NCBI RefSeq assembly: GCF_047511655.1 | Contig: NC_133399.1 | Coordinates: 1,553,333-1,617,332, forward strand | DNA from: Castor canadensis | Lineage: Eukaryota > Chordata > Mammalia > Rodentia > Castoridae | Length of the DNA: 64,000 bases | Direction: 5' to 3' | Part shown: positions 21,735 to 33,740 of the stretch, in pieces | Layout: each line of letters begins with the position of its first letter | How positions within the stretch are numbered: the first letter of the stretch is position 1 | Position numbers and translations under genes: made by a program | Notes under the pieces: model-generated | What the model was told of the DNA's origin: nothing | Seen by the model: only the letters and a program-made list of their open reading frames with translations | Databases searched by the model: none

Positions 21735-22914
21735 GTGATTCAGACAAAGAACCTCACAGCACTAGTGACAGGAACAGGATGCTTTCCTTGCCATGGAGAT
21801 GTATAAGACAGTAACCAGCAACAGAAAATGCTCAGATGTCCTCATTTCTCAAAACTTGTCCTGGGCTTCCAGAAAAGTCAGAAGCTTTGTATCAACATCT
21901 GTGCCCTTCATGCTTATTCCTCCTGAAAGTGGGACAAGTGTACTCAGGGAATTCCATGTACAGAGTCCCACGGAGATACCATGACATCAGAGAAGGAGGC
22001 GTTTGAAAGTCAGGCAAGAATACTGCATGTGGATTGAGGACTAATGTCCAAAATCAGGAATTTAGAATGAGGCAGAGGGCCAATGCTTCTTCAGACTTTA
22101 TTTTTTTGTCCATTTTCAGTCATGAACATGAAAATGTACCAGAAACAGATTTAAACTATTTAATGTCAAGAGAAGGTGGCATTAAATGGAAACAAATTAT
22201 ACACAAGACCACGAGGAAAACCCATACTCCCATGTTTCCACACAACTCCAATGGTAAAGAGCACACAGCACTAAAATGGGGCCCTGCAGGGCATAAGTTC
22301 CCAGTGATCATCAAGGAAACCTGGTGACATAACTCTAGGAGAACATTGTGTACTGTGATTGCCATCCCCTGCTGAGAAATCCCTAGACTTACAGACCTTT
22401 TTTTCCTCAGAAAGACCATCTCCTTCAGTCACTTTAAGGTTCTAATCAAAGGAAACTGTCAAGTGCAAATGCTTTCACAAGAAAACTACCAAAATGTGGC
22501 TTTCCCAGAGACTGACTTTCACAGATTTCCTTCATGTGTACATAGATAAGTGTGAACCTAGGATTGCTATCCCTGCCAAAATAAAACACTGCACAGAAAA
22601 TGGTCGCGTGACAACCAGAGTTATACCCTCAGATAGGAGCAAACCTCCACCAGCGTTTACCTGTGGCTCCCCTGATTTCAAGTACTATGCAGCCTCATAG
22701 AGGCAACACTGCTGCTCAAGGAATACAAGAATTTGCTGAGTTCTATACACTTCCATTATTTAAAGTGAATCTTATAGCTTAGAATGTAGTGAATCTTCAG
22801 CTTATTCATTATCTTCCCCCCAAAAATGTTTTTCCACAGGTTTTGACTAATGAATTCGGTAACAACTGCATCCTGTTGGCTGATGAGCATGTTGAGTTAT
22901 AAATCACTATTTTA

Positions 22915-23060
22915 TGCATTTTTCTTTTACTTTGGTGGGACTGGGCTTTGAATTCAGGATGTCATGCTTGCAAAATAAGTTCCCTACCTTTTGGGTCACA
23001 CCTGCCGTCCATTTTGCTCTGGTTATTTTTTGGAGATGAGCTCTCATGAACTATTTGCCC
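22915..23060 (-). repeat. SINE, dimeric, reverse
   Basis: 'tggtgggactgggctttgaa' (ID half) then 'ttttgctctggttatttttt' and 'gaactatttgccc' (B1 half). Confidence 0.75.
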
Positions 23061-23084
23061 TTCACCAACAACATTCAAATATGA

Positions 23085-23225
23085 AAATAGGTGAATCTTT
23101 GAGAAAAGAAATGAATACCTCATTGGTAGTTCAATTTCCCAGCAAGAGAAAAGCTATAGTTTCCATCTCCAGCACTGCAAAATAAATAAATAAATAGATA
23201 AATAAATAAATAAACTAAATATTAT
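23085..23225 (+). repeat. ID-like SINE 3' part with (TAAA)n tail
   Basis: 'ccatctccagcactgcaaaa' is the ID 3' box. The tail is (AATA)n at 23178-23220 with one GATA interruption. Confidence 0.7.
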
Positions 23226-23229
23226 AAAT

Positions 23230-23700
23230 AAAATGGAAATGAAATAAACTCTATGAAAACCCACATTCAGAAGCTACAGCATATTCCCAAGCTTGAAGAC
23301 CACACTGAAAACTGAAATGGGCCCCACAGAGCAATAGTCCCTGGTGCTGCAGCAGGGACACTTAAGGATTTAACTCCGGGGACTCAGCCTGCCTGCTTTC
23401 CCCTTTTCCTCACATGGTAATAATGCTCCGTCATTCAATGTTGACCTTAATAGTCAACAGAGGGAAAGTGACATGGAGATACTTTAAAGTCCTGATAAAG
23501 GTAAACTGTCATATTCTTAAACTCATTCTTCATGAGGCTGCTTCCATGAATCTTTCTCTAAGCTTGACTTTCACAGACTTTGGGTACATACAGAAATGAC
23601 ACTCTGACCCTACCAACTCTGGGCATGCCCAACCAATGCTGCCTAGATAAAGGTACAGTGTTATAATCTTGGACGGCGTAGAATGTCAAACACATCTACA
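23230..23700. repeat. Extra copy of the array right-hand block
   Basis: 'aaatgggccccacagagcaatagtcc' and 'gactttcacagactttgggtacatac' align with 22275-22310 and 22508-22545. This is a second, truncated copy of the right block without a left part. Confidence 0.55.
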
Positions 23701-25902
23701 CATGCAGAAAGTACTACCCCTGATTGTTGCTGTAACTTACTACCTGTTGACAAACCACTCCCCGTTCCCTCCTATCTAGTCCTATTTGAGGCAATGTCAC
23801 CCACAGCCAAGGTGTGGGGGATCTGTGCCTTGCCTGGGACTATTGGATGATTTTCACGTATGTAAGAGTTGTAGCAAGTAGAAGTTTTCAGATCTTTGGA
23901 GACAAGACCTCAAGGGAGCTCACTGGACTCTCCTCTACTTCTGCTCTTCTGTTCCCTACCATAGTGTGAATCATTGTATGTGCTGCCAGGCCCCATGTCC
24001 AAATCCAGCACAGCCATTTGATCATGGGCGGGGACCTCCATAACTGGGAACCAAACAACAATTTTAACCTTTATACCTTCACTAACTCGTGAATTTGTTA
24101 CAGAGTGAAAGCCAACAAATACACAGTTTCAAACTTGGTAAGATCTATTTAGAAGTAATTTTAACATGTTTTTCATTCCATGAGTTCTTCAACAGCCTCT
24201 CAGTCATCACTTTCTCTCTTTCTCTGGGATCTCAAAATCATCAGCATAGCAACTTCTCCCATTGCTTATCTGCTTTCTGAATAAGAAGAGCCTCCAGACT
24301 CTTCTTCAAATGAAGAATTTAAACCAGGAGGCATGAGAGAGCCTTTGGTGATTTCGCCAGTTGAAAATTATGTGTCTTTTAAAAGGAAAAACATTATATG
24401 CATCTTTGTACTAGCTACTGAAATGACTGGAACCATCCATGGGAGTAGTTTCAAATGGATAAAGATGATATTGAAATACCCAGGGACAGACCATGTGGTG
24501 ACAGTCATGAACAGTGAAGGTAAGGAAACCAATGAAGCAGGGCGATATTTGATTTACTGTCTTCCCTAAGATATGCCAAGTTGAAAATAGTACAGTCCTG
24601 CCATGTCTGTCTTCTCGAAGGAATAATTATTTGCAAGTTTCTTAAGTCAATATGAAGTATCTCACTACTTTTCTTTTGTGCTGTATGTATACCTGAAGGA
24701 TGCATCAGAGACTGCTGGTTCTTCACTCATAAATGTGATTACATTATCAATAGTGGTGTGATGTCCATGAGTAACCTGCAGTAGAGAGTAGAATGGTGAG
24801 GCCAGTGACTCTGCTCTGAGGTCAAACTTGAGCCTACAAAATGAGGGCAAAAAAGTTCTCTTTTGGTTTCTGCACAGTTGCTCTCCTTTCCAGATGGGCT
24901 CACATTACTGAAAACAGCTTAGGAGGAGTTGTGACAGTGAAGAGCTGCAGAGCATTCACTGGAAAGCAGGAGACACACACAGGGACACACATGGGGGTGC
25001 TGCTCTCTCTGAGGTTGAAACTTGCCCTGTCTCGGGCTGCTTTCTCATCAGTATTTGTTTTTCCATGCATAGAGATGTTTGAATCACACTGTAACATTTC
25101 TATGATTAAAATCTCTGAAGAACAGGCTTAGACAAAGATTTGGGCAGTTTCCTGGACAAAGGGCTCAGGATTTTGGCAGTTTGTTCAGGTCAGAACCTTA
25201 AAATGACTCCAGGTGAGAGATCGCTTGTGGAAAATACTAAGGTGTTGAAGGAGAGATTGTTTCAGTTCCTGAAGGAAGGGCACCAGGGCATGAAAAACTC
25301 CCAAGCTAAATCCTCACCTGAGCCTAACTCAACACAGAGAGTTGAGTGCATCCTCAGTTGGGTGCATCCAAGTAGGCTGTGCAAAGCTATGGACTGTGTT
25401 TTGCCTTCAAATGGGCATTTTATTGTAGACTTAAAAATGGGCATTTTTAACTACTCTGTTTTTCTGAGCTAGATAAAGGTCTGGTTTTAGTCCATCTTTA
25501 TTGCTTGCAAAATATTGCTGGCATGTAACTCCTATTTCTGCATGTATGTAATTACTGCATTCCCTGTGTTGGCACATTTTAATTCACTTGGCTGAAAATG
25601 AGTAGACTGTGTAATGAAGAGTCAAGAAGTCTAGACCATGAAGCCAACTTTCTCTTTCCAACTCCCTGACCTATGACATCAGCTACTCTTTCAGTTCCTG
25701 GTTCAGGGCTTGCATACAAAAGATAAAGATGCTCATCACTGTGGGAACATCCGTAAATAAAATGGTAACTATTCTTACAATTAAAATAATCTTAACATGG
25801 CATGAAAATGTGAGAGCATTAATCCCAGTGAGTAAAGGTAAATTTTAGTCACATTCAGAATACTCAAATGCTGTATAAGAGAGTGTAAACATTTTTTTAA
25901 CT
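23701..25902. other. No gene recognised
   Basis: Anonymous AT-rich DNA of about 2.2 kb. The short frames at 24841-25131 and 25140-25472 show no domain, signal or repeat similarity I can name. A stretch at 23880-23940 weakly resembles 19740-19780. Confidence 0.5.
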
Positions 25903-25990
25903 TCAGGGCTGGGAGTGTGGCTCAAGTGCTAGGGTGCCTCCCTAGCAAATGTGAGGCCTGGATTTCAAAGTCAGGTACCACCAAAGGAAA
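25903..25990 (+). repeat. SINE, ID-like monomer
   Basis: 'gggctgggagtgtggctcaa' through 'agtcaggtaccacc', without a B1-like half. Confidence 0.85.
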
Positions 25991-26099
25991 TTTCCAGTCA
26001 ATGAAGTATCCCAGAGTACATTGGAAAGGCAGGGGAACAAACAGAGTAGTGAGTTCTGCATTAAAAGTGAGAACTACAGCAAGAAAACAATCTACCTGC

Positions 26100-27800
26100 C
26101 TCTGATAAATAAACCAAGGCACAAGGAAGCTATGGAACAGGGATTCATCAAACCTGCACTCAGAGGTCTCAGCTCAAGCCCACAGCACCCCACACACTAA
26201 AGGGAAGAAGATTCCTAAACCAAGGATTCTGCCAGCCTTAGGCACTGAGCATGGAGCCCCCACAATAATCCTCAAAGGGTGGGTCTTGCTTCTCTACAGT
26301 GAGGGCCAATTAACTGACCACTTGCCCTCAACAGTGCAAGCTCCTTGATAATTTTACATCTCTTGGATCTCTGTCAAACATTTCTCCTCTCCATTCTTGT
26401 CTATTTTATTGTCATGATCCCAGATTGTATGGCTGTGTCTACTCAGGCAGTCTGAATTGTGGTGGTTCTGTTTTAGGATCTCTAAAGTAGCTCACTCTTA
26501 AACAAACAAACAAAAAATCTCTTTATGGCTACATATCATAGCAGTTCACGGTAGGGGAGCAAATGCAACAGCTTTCTTCATTGGGACTAGCATGCCCTGT
26601 CAGATGTACACTTTCAAACCAAAGTGTCACACTGAACTTAATGCTTATGACAAATTAGGTTCCTCCTAAGTTTCAGGCCACAAGGGACCAAGGGCTGAGC
26701 ACCACCAACTGTGAAATCAGGTAGAGACTCTGGATGGAATTGGGGGCCCAGGTACTGCTACTAAAACTTCCTGTTCCAAAGGCCTTCCTCCCATGACTCC
26801 AGCTTCCCTCTCATCAGTTCCTCCTACTGTGAATCCAGGCATCCACCCTGAGTTTCTGAAATCAGTTGGAATCACTCAGGTGCCACAGCTGACACAACGG
26901 AGACCTCGCTCAGCAGTGGACACTAGAGAAAAATCATGAACAGCCCCAAGAACACAGTAAGTAGCCTGGAACTTCTACCAGTGGTCCTCCTCATTAGACA
27001 GTTTGTGTTGATATGAAACAGACTCTCGGATTGCCTAATGATACAAGGCCTGGCCCCAAGGTTTGGATGACTGAAGAGGATCCTTTATGTGACTGTAAGT
27101 GACAGAATTCAGCAACAGCCCTTCTTAGCACAGGCTTCTTCCAGTATGACTGACATGGTCCAGGCTGGTAAAAAATTTCCATACTTTTCCTGGCCCTAAA
27201 AACCTGGCACCTGCTTCTTATCATCCTCAGTGGGACCTTACTTAATCCTCCTGGAAATGAGACAAGTGTGCCCAGAAACTTCCAGATTCAATGCTGGATG
27301 GTGAAAACTCCGGAAAGGAGTGGAAACTATGGAAGGACAGGACACAGGAAGTAGATGGAGGGCTGATTAAGGGAAATGATTACTCACACATTAAATTTCA
27401 ATCTATTCATTTTTCAGTCAAGGAAGTAAAACATACCGACAATGGAACACAACCATGTACTGTATGATCAAGGAAGCCAAAGGATTTATCTCAGGGATCC
27501 CATTAATCTCTTTTAGCTCCTCTCCCTATGAGAATCCTTTCTCAAATCAGAGCTTAATATTCATCAGAAGGATCATCTCCCACTAGTCACTTTAAACCAG
27601 TGACATAAGGACAGTATCAAATGCGTTAAGTCCTTTTTCCAGATTACCTACATGTGGCTTTATATGCATAGCCCCTCAGAAATTTTCTTCATGTATTTGT
27701 GTATTTTTGTACATAGGGAAAGCAACCAGCCCATTTTGTTTCACCTTCCTCTGCTGTGATAGCCTCATAAAGAAATTGTATATGGAATAAGTCGATGAAT
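26100..27800. repeat. Paralogous array unit 3
   Basis: Diverged unit. A CCAAT-like block is decayed at 27028 ('tcggattgcctaatgatac', compare 'tgattggctaatgattt' at 56051). 'gagacaagtgtgcccag' at about 27260 and a right block at 27560-27740 ('ggatcatctcccactagtcactttaa') match units 2 and 6. The left part is poorly preserved. Confidence 0.5.
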
Positions 27801-28911
27801 GAAGGAAGGAGTAAATGAACAGGTAAATGCTGGAAAGAGAAGATGATCAGAAAGTACAAGGGAGTGGAAAGGAGTCACTTGACTGACCAAGACCATCACA
27901 TGTGACAAGTGTGTTACATGCACTAAATGATGTCATTGAATACTGATTGTTTTCCAAAGCAAACACTGAGGAGCAATAAAACGGTAATAGTTGTCTGACT
28001 GACCAAGCTGTCCACACGTGCAGTATTAAATACAGAAAAGCAGACTGTATCACATAGGCAGGAAAAGAGGCAATCAAGTTTTAGAAAATCACATGTGATG
28101 CCAAGGTCATTAATGGGACAGTGAAGACCTATTATGGAAATTCTCTCAGATTATTTCTTTGCTCTGAGCCTCACTTTCTCTGTCTGGAAGGTGACTGAGG
28201 TTCACGACATGACCACTCTGAGATGTGACGTGATGGCAGGATTCTCTTTTGAATCATGTTTCCAGAGAGTAGAGTCTGGGTTTGTTGAGAAAAGTTCGGG
28301 TTGATAAAGCTAGATAATGGCAAGAAAACGATATTCCTTCCTCTTCATGTTGTATTATCTCTTCTCAGAAAGGGGAAGAGACAGGGAAACCAGTAGCAGC
28401 CATAATTCTGAAGATGGTGTCTGGACGCCCAACCTTTGACACTAGAATTACACCTGTAGGGTGGACCCAAAAAGAAGTACTTCCCTGAATAAGAGCAGAG
28501 CTGCTGAATGGGGGTCATCAGACCATTTCTCCAGTAGATTTCTCAGTCCTTCCAGTCTCTGGCCTCCAAGTACCAGAAGCATCAATAAAGGTAAGTCAAT
28601 GGAGCTTAGTATTCATTGACTGACAGACTATCTGCCCTCTCTCAGGTTTTCTCCAGATTTCTCCTGAGAAAAGGAAACACACTATTGAACATTTAGGAGG
28701 TAAATTTTATCAAACCCCCACAAATCCATACCAAAGCCAATATTCACCTTCAAGGAAATTAGTGTCATAGAATGACACAGGCCACTTATTCCAACCACAA
28801 AGTACTTTCTATGTGCCAGACACCCAGTCTTTTCCCTGGCTGGCTCTGGTGTATAACTAATCAATCTGTGTGGCTTGCCAGGCCCTTTACAGTGTAGCTT
28901 CAGTCCTAATA
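27801..28911. other. No gene recognised
   Basis: Anonymous sequence of about 1.1 kb. No conserved frame and no repeat that I can name. Confidence 0.45.
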
Positions 28912-29105
28912 GTTTTTAGTGGTACTGGGGTTTGAGCTCAGGGCGTCATACTTCCTAGGTAGGCACTCTTATCAGTTGAGCCACTGCTTCAACCCTGGTT
29001 AGTGCTGATGTGGTCTTGGGAACTATTTGCCTGGGCTGGCTTTCAGCTGTGACCCTCCTGATCTCTGCCTCCAAGTAGCTAGGATTGCAGGTGTGAGCCA
29101 CCGGT
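28912..29105 (-). repeat. SINE, dimeric, reverse
   Basis: 'tggtactggggtttgagctc' through 'cagttgagccactgcttcaa' (ID half), then 'gaactatttgcctgggctgg' to 'gattgcaggtgtgagccacc' (B1 half). One of the best preserved copies. Confidence 0.9.
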
Positions 29106-29419
29106 TCCTGACTTCAGTGCACATTTTGAAAGTTTCTTCTCTCCATCCTCAGCATACCTGCATAGATTTGCTCAAGCTCTTGACTGGTAGAACTGCTGTT
29201 GAAACATGGTTGGAGAAATGCTTCTTGTTCTTCAGTGTCCCCCAGATAATAAGCTGCACCTTCAAACAACCTTGCCAATCTGTCAAACATTCTCTCCTAC
29301 ATTCTTGTATGATCTTGGCCTCTCATTTCCCCAGGCAGTCAAAAATTATGAATCTATGGTTATTTGATATGGAAATACTATAGGTGTTAACAGGCAGCAG
29401 TGTTGTAGTTCCACGCGAT

Positions 29420-30261
29420 TTTCTTTTTTTTTCCTTTTTCTTTTATTATTCATATGTGCATACAAGGCTTGGTTCATTTCTCCCCCCTGCCCCCACCCCC
29501 TCCCTTACCACCCACTCCACCCCCTCCCTCTCCCCACCACCCCCTCGATACCCAGCAGAAACTATTTTGCCCTTATTTCTAATTTTGTTGTAGAGAGAGT
29601 ATAAGCAGTAACAGGAAGGAACAAGGGGTTTTGCTGGTTGAGATAAGGATAGCTATACAGGGCATTGACTCACATTGATTTCCTGTGCGTGGGTGTTACC
29701 TTCTAGGTTAATTCTTTTTGATCTAACCTTTTCTCTAGTTCCTGTTCCCCTTTTCCTATTGGCCTCAGTTGCTTTTAAGGTATCTGCTTTAGTTTCTCTG
29801 CGTTAAGGGCAACAAATGCTAGCTAGTTTTTTAGGTGTCTTACCTATCCTCACCCCTCCCTTGTGTGCTCTCGCTTTTATCATGTGCTCAAAGTCGAATC
29901 CCCTTGTTGTGTTTGCCCTTGATCTAATGTCCACATATGAGGGAGAACACGATTTTTGGTCTTTTGGGCCAGGCTAACCTCACTCAGAATGATGTTCTCC
30001 AATTCCATCCATTTACCAGCGAATGATAACATTTCGTTCTTCTTCATGGCTGCATAAAATTCCACTGTGTATAGATACCACATTTTCTTAATCCATTCAT
30101 CAGTGCTGGGGCATCTTGGCTGTTTCCATAACTTGGCTATTGTGAATAGTGCCGCAATAAACATGGGTGTGCAGGTGCCTCTGGGGTAACCTGTGTCACA
30201 GTCTTTTGGGTATATCCCCAAGAGTGGTATTGCTGGATCAAATGGTAGATCGATGTCTAGC
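29420..30261 (-). mobile_element. L1 3' end fragment (first of two abutting)
   Basis: Starts on plus with the T-rich complement of the poly(A) tail, then the 3'UTR with a C-rich tract, then the ORF2 C-terminus as far as 'ggtagatcgatgtctagctttt', where it stops. About 840 bp. It is almost identical to the corresponding part of the next element (30262-31110), differing at only scattered positions. The minus frame 30341-29880 is a readthrough of the ORF2 C-terminal end. Confidence 0.9.
29485..29548 (-). other. G-rich tract of L1 3'UTR (potential G-quadruplex)
   Basis: On minus, several runs of four to six G lie within 64 bp, in the L1 3'UTR. Such tracts are a known conserved property of mammalian L1 3'UTRs. 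A second copy lies at 30340-30402. Confidence 0.7.
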
Positions 30262-33200
30262 TTTTTATTTTTTATTTTATTTTTTTTCATTTTTCTTTTA
30301 TTATTCATATGTGCATACAAGGCTTGGTTCATTTCTCCCAACTGCCCCCACCCCCTCCCTTACCACCCACTCCACCCCCTCCCTCTCCCCACCACCCCCT
30401 CGATACCCAGCAGAAACTATTTTGCCCTTATCTCTAATTTTGTTGTAGAGAGAGTATAAGCAGTAACAGGAAGGAACAAGGGGTTTTGCTGGTTGAGATA
30501 AGGATAGCTATACAGGGCATTGACTCACATTGATTTCCTGTGCGTGGGTGTTACCTTCTAGGTTAATTCTTTTTGATCTAACCTTTTCTCTAGTTCCTGT
30601 TCCCCTTTTCCTATTGGCCTCAGTTGCTTTTAAGGTATCTGCTTTAGTTTCTCTGCGTTAAGGGCAACAAATGCTAGCTAGTTTTTTAGGTGTCTTACCT
30701 ATCCTCACCCCTCCCTTGTGTGCTCTCGCTTTTATCATGTGCTCATAGTCCAATCCCCTTGTTGTGTTTGCCCTTGATCTAATGTCCACATATGAGGGAG
30801 AACATACGAGTTTTGGTCTTTTGGGCCAGGCTAACCTCACTCAGAATGATGTTCTCCAATTCCATCCATTTACCAGCAAATGATAACATTTTGTTCTTCT
30901 TCATGGCTGCATAAAATTCCATTGTGTATAGATACCACATTTTCTTAATCCATTCATCAGTGCTGGGGCATCTTGGCTGTTTCCATAACTTGGCTATTGT
31001 GAATAGTGCCGCAATAAACATGGATGTGCAGGTGCCTCTGGAGTAACAGTCTTTTGGGTATATCCCCAAGAGTGGTATTACTGGATCAAATGGTAGATCG
31101 ATGTCCAGCTTTTTAAGTAGCCTCCAAATTTTTTTCCAGAGTGGTTGTACTAGTCTACATTCCCACCAACAGTGTAAGAGGGTTCCTTTTTCCCCACATC
31201 CTCGACAACACCTGTTGTTGGTGGTGTTGCTGTTCTAACAGGGATGAGGTGGAATCTTAGTGTGGTTTTAATTTGCATTTCCTTTATTACTAGAAATGAT
31301 GAGCATTTTTTCATGTGTTTTCTGGCCATTTGAATTTCTTCTTTTGAGAAAGTTCTGTTTAGTTCACGTGCCCATTTCTTTATTGGTTCATTAATTTTGG
31401 GAGAATTTAGTTTTTTAAGTTCCCTGTATAATCTGGTTATCAGTCCTTTGTCTGGTGTATAGTTGGCAAATATTTTCTCCCACTCTGTGGGTGTTCTCTT
31501 CAGTTTAGAGACCATTTCTTTTGATGAACAGAAGCTTTTTAGTTTTATGAGGTCCCATTTATCTATGCTATCTCTTAGTTGCTGTGCTGCTGGGATTTCA
31601 TTGAGAAAGTTCTTACCTACACCTACAACTCCAGAGTATTTCCTACTCTTTCCTGTGTCAACTTAAGAGTTTGGGTCTGATATTAAGATCCTTGATCCAT
31701 TTTGAGTTAATCTTGGTATAGGGTGATATACATGGATCTTGTTTCAGTTTTTTGCAGACTGCTAACCAGTTTTCCCAGCAGTTTTTGTTGAAGAGGCTGC
31801 GATTTCTCCATCGTATATTTTTAGCTCCTTTGTCAAAGACAAGTTGGTTATAGTTGTGTGGCTTCATATCTGGGTCCTCTATTCTGTTCCACTGGTCTTC
31901 ATGTCTGTTTTTGTGCCAGTACCATGCTGTTTTTATTGTTATTGCTTTGTAATATAGTTTGAAGTCAGGTATTGTGATACCTCCTGCATTGTTCTTTTGA
32001 CTGAGTATTGCCTTGGCTATTCGTGGCCTCTTGTGTTTCCATATAAATTTCACAGTAGATTTTTCAATCTCTTTAATGAATGTCATTGGAATTTTGATGG
32101 GAATTGCATTAAACATGTAGATTACTTTTGGGAGTATAGACATTTTTACGATGTTGATTCTACCAATCCATGAGCATGGGAGATCTCTCCACTTTCTATA
32201 GTCTTCCTCAATCTCTTTCTTCAGAAGTGTATAGTTTTCGTTGTAGAGGTCTTTCACATCTTTTGTTAGGTTTACACCTAGGTATTTGATATTTTTGAGG
32301 CTATTGTAAATGGAATTGTTTTCATAGATTCTTTTTCAATTTGCTCATTATTAGTGTATAGAAATGCTAATGATTTTTCTATGTTGATTTTATATCCTGC
32401 TACCTTGCTATAGCTATTGATGATGTCTAGAAGCTTCTGGGTAGAGTTTTTTGGGTCTTTAAGGTATAGGATCATGTCGTCTGCAAATAGGGATATTTTG
32501 ACAGTTTCTTTATCTATTTGTGTTCCTTTTATTCCTTCTTCTTGCCTAATTGCTCTGGCTAGGAATTCCAGTACTATGTTGAATAGGAGTGGAGATAGTG
32601 GGCATCCTTGTCTGGTTCCTGATTTTAGAGGGAATGGTTTCAGTTTTTCTCCACTAAGTTTAATGCTGGCTGTAGGTTTGTCATATATAGCTTTTGTAAT
32701 GTTGAGGAACTTTCCTTTTATTCCTAGCTTACTTAGAGCTTTTCTCATGAAATGGTGTTGGATCTTATCAAAGGCTTTTTCTGCATCTATTGAGATGATC
32801 AAGTGGTTTTTGTGTTTGCTTCCATTAATGTGATTTACTATGTTTATTGATTTTCGTATGTTGAACCACCCCTGCATCCCTGGGATGAAGCCTACTTGAT
32901 CGTGGTGAATAATCTTTTTGATGTGTTGTTGAATTCGGTTTGCCATTATTTTGTTGAGGATTTTTGTGTCAATGTTCATTAAGGAGATTGGCCTATAGTT
33001 CTCCTTTTTGGAGGTGTCTTTGCCTGGTTTTGGGATAAGTGTAATACTGGCTTCATAAAATGTGTTTGGCAGTTTTCCTTCCCTTTCTATTTCATGGAAC
33101 AGTTTAAGGAGGGTTGGTATCAGTTCTTCTTTAAAGGTCTGATAGAATTCAGCAGAGAATCCATCAGGTCCTGGACTTTTCTTTTTGGGGAGACTCTTGA

Positions 33201-33740
33201 TTGCTGCTTCAATTTCATTTTGTGTTATAGATCTACTCAGGTGATTAATTTCCTCTTGGTTCAGTTTTGGATGATCATATGTATCTAGAAATCTGTCCAT
33301 TTCCTTTAGATTTTCAAATTTATTTGAATGTAGGTTCTCAAAGTAGTTTCTGATGATTTCCTGGACTTCTATGGTGTTTGTTGTTATCTCCCCTTTTGCA
33401 TTCCTGATTCTACTAATTTGGGTTTTTCCTCTCCTCATTTTAGTCAGGTTTGCCAGGGGTCTATCGATCTTGTTTATTTTTTCAAAGAACCAACTTTTTG
33501 TTTCATTAATTCTTTGTACAGTTTTTTTTTGGTTTCTATTTCGTTGATTTCAGCTCTTGTTTTTATTATTTCTCTCCTTCTATTTGTTTTGGGATTTGCT
33601 TGTTCTTGTTTTTCTAGGAGTTTGAGATGTATCATTAGGTCATTGATTTGGGATCTTTCAATCTTTTTAATATATGCACTCATGGCTATAAACTTTCCTC
33701 TCAAGACTGCCTTAGCTGTGTCTCCAAGGGATTTTCTAGT
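30262..33740 (-). mobile_element. 5'-truncated L1 with 3'UTR and most of ORF2
   Basis: About 3.5 kb. Poly(T) on plus (30262-30300), G-rich 3'UTR, then ORF2 on minus with the reverse transcriptase. The frame 33438-32278 contains the RT core, including the FADDMILYL catalytic motif near 32480. A frameshift near 32270 leads to the next frame (32257-31658) with the thumb and C-terminal domain, and 31515-31150 holds the end. Truncated within the endonuclease-RT linker at about 33740. Dead copy. Confidence 0.92.

Larger units (their letters stand above)
19797..22900. repeat. Paralogous array unit 2 (most complete)
   Basis: Reference unit of the array. The left block (19797-20630) resembles 17300-17900 and 38500-38780. 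The middle (20860-21480) resembles 55280-55800. A CCAAT-like block sits at 21724. 'gggacaagtgtactcaggga' at 21934 recurs at about 27260 and 56260. The right block (22240-22720) resembles 42640-43080, 56600-56990 and 27540-27740. No frame is conserved among the copies, so I treat it as non-coding. Confidence 0.65.

Noticed and set aside
26930-26965. Possible small first exon: ATGAACAGCCCCAAGAACACA followed by GTAAGT
   Set aside because: It has a fair Kozak context and a consensus donor, but the ATG and donor are not found at the matching place in the other array units, and no downstream exon could be identified.
32417-32833. 138-codon plus-strand frame
   Set aside because: Antisense shadow of L1 ORF2 reverse transcriptase.
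29417-33738. GATTTTCT at both ends as a target duplication of the minus L1
   Set aside because: The left copy merges with the T-rich tail and the right copy may be L1 sequence itself, so the match is not convincing.
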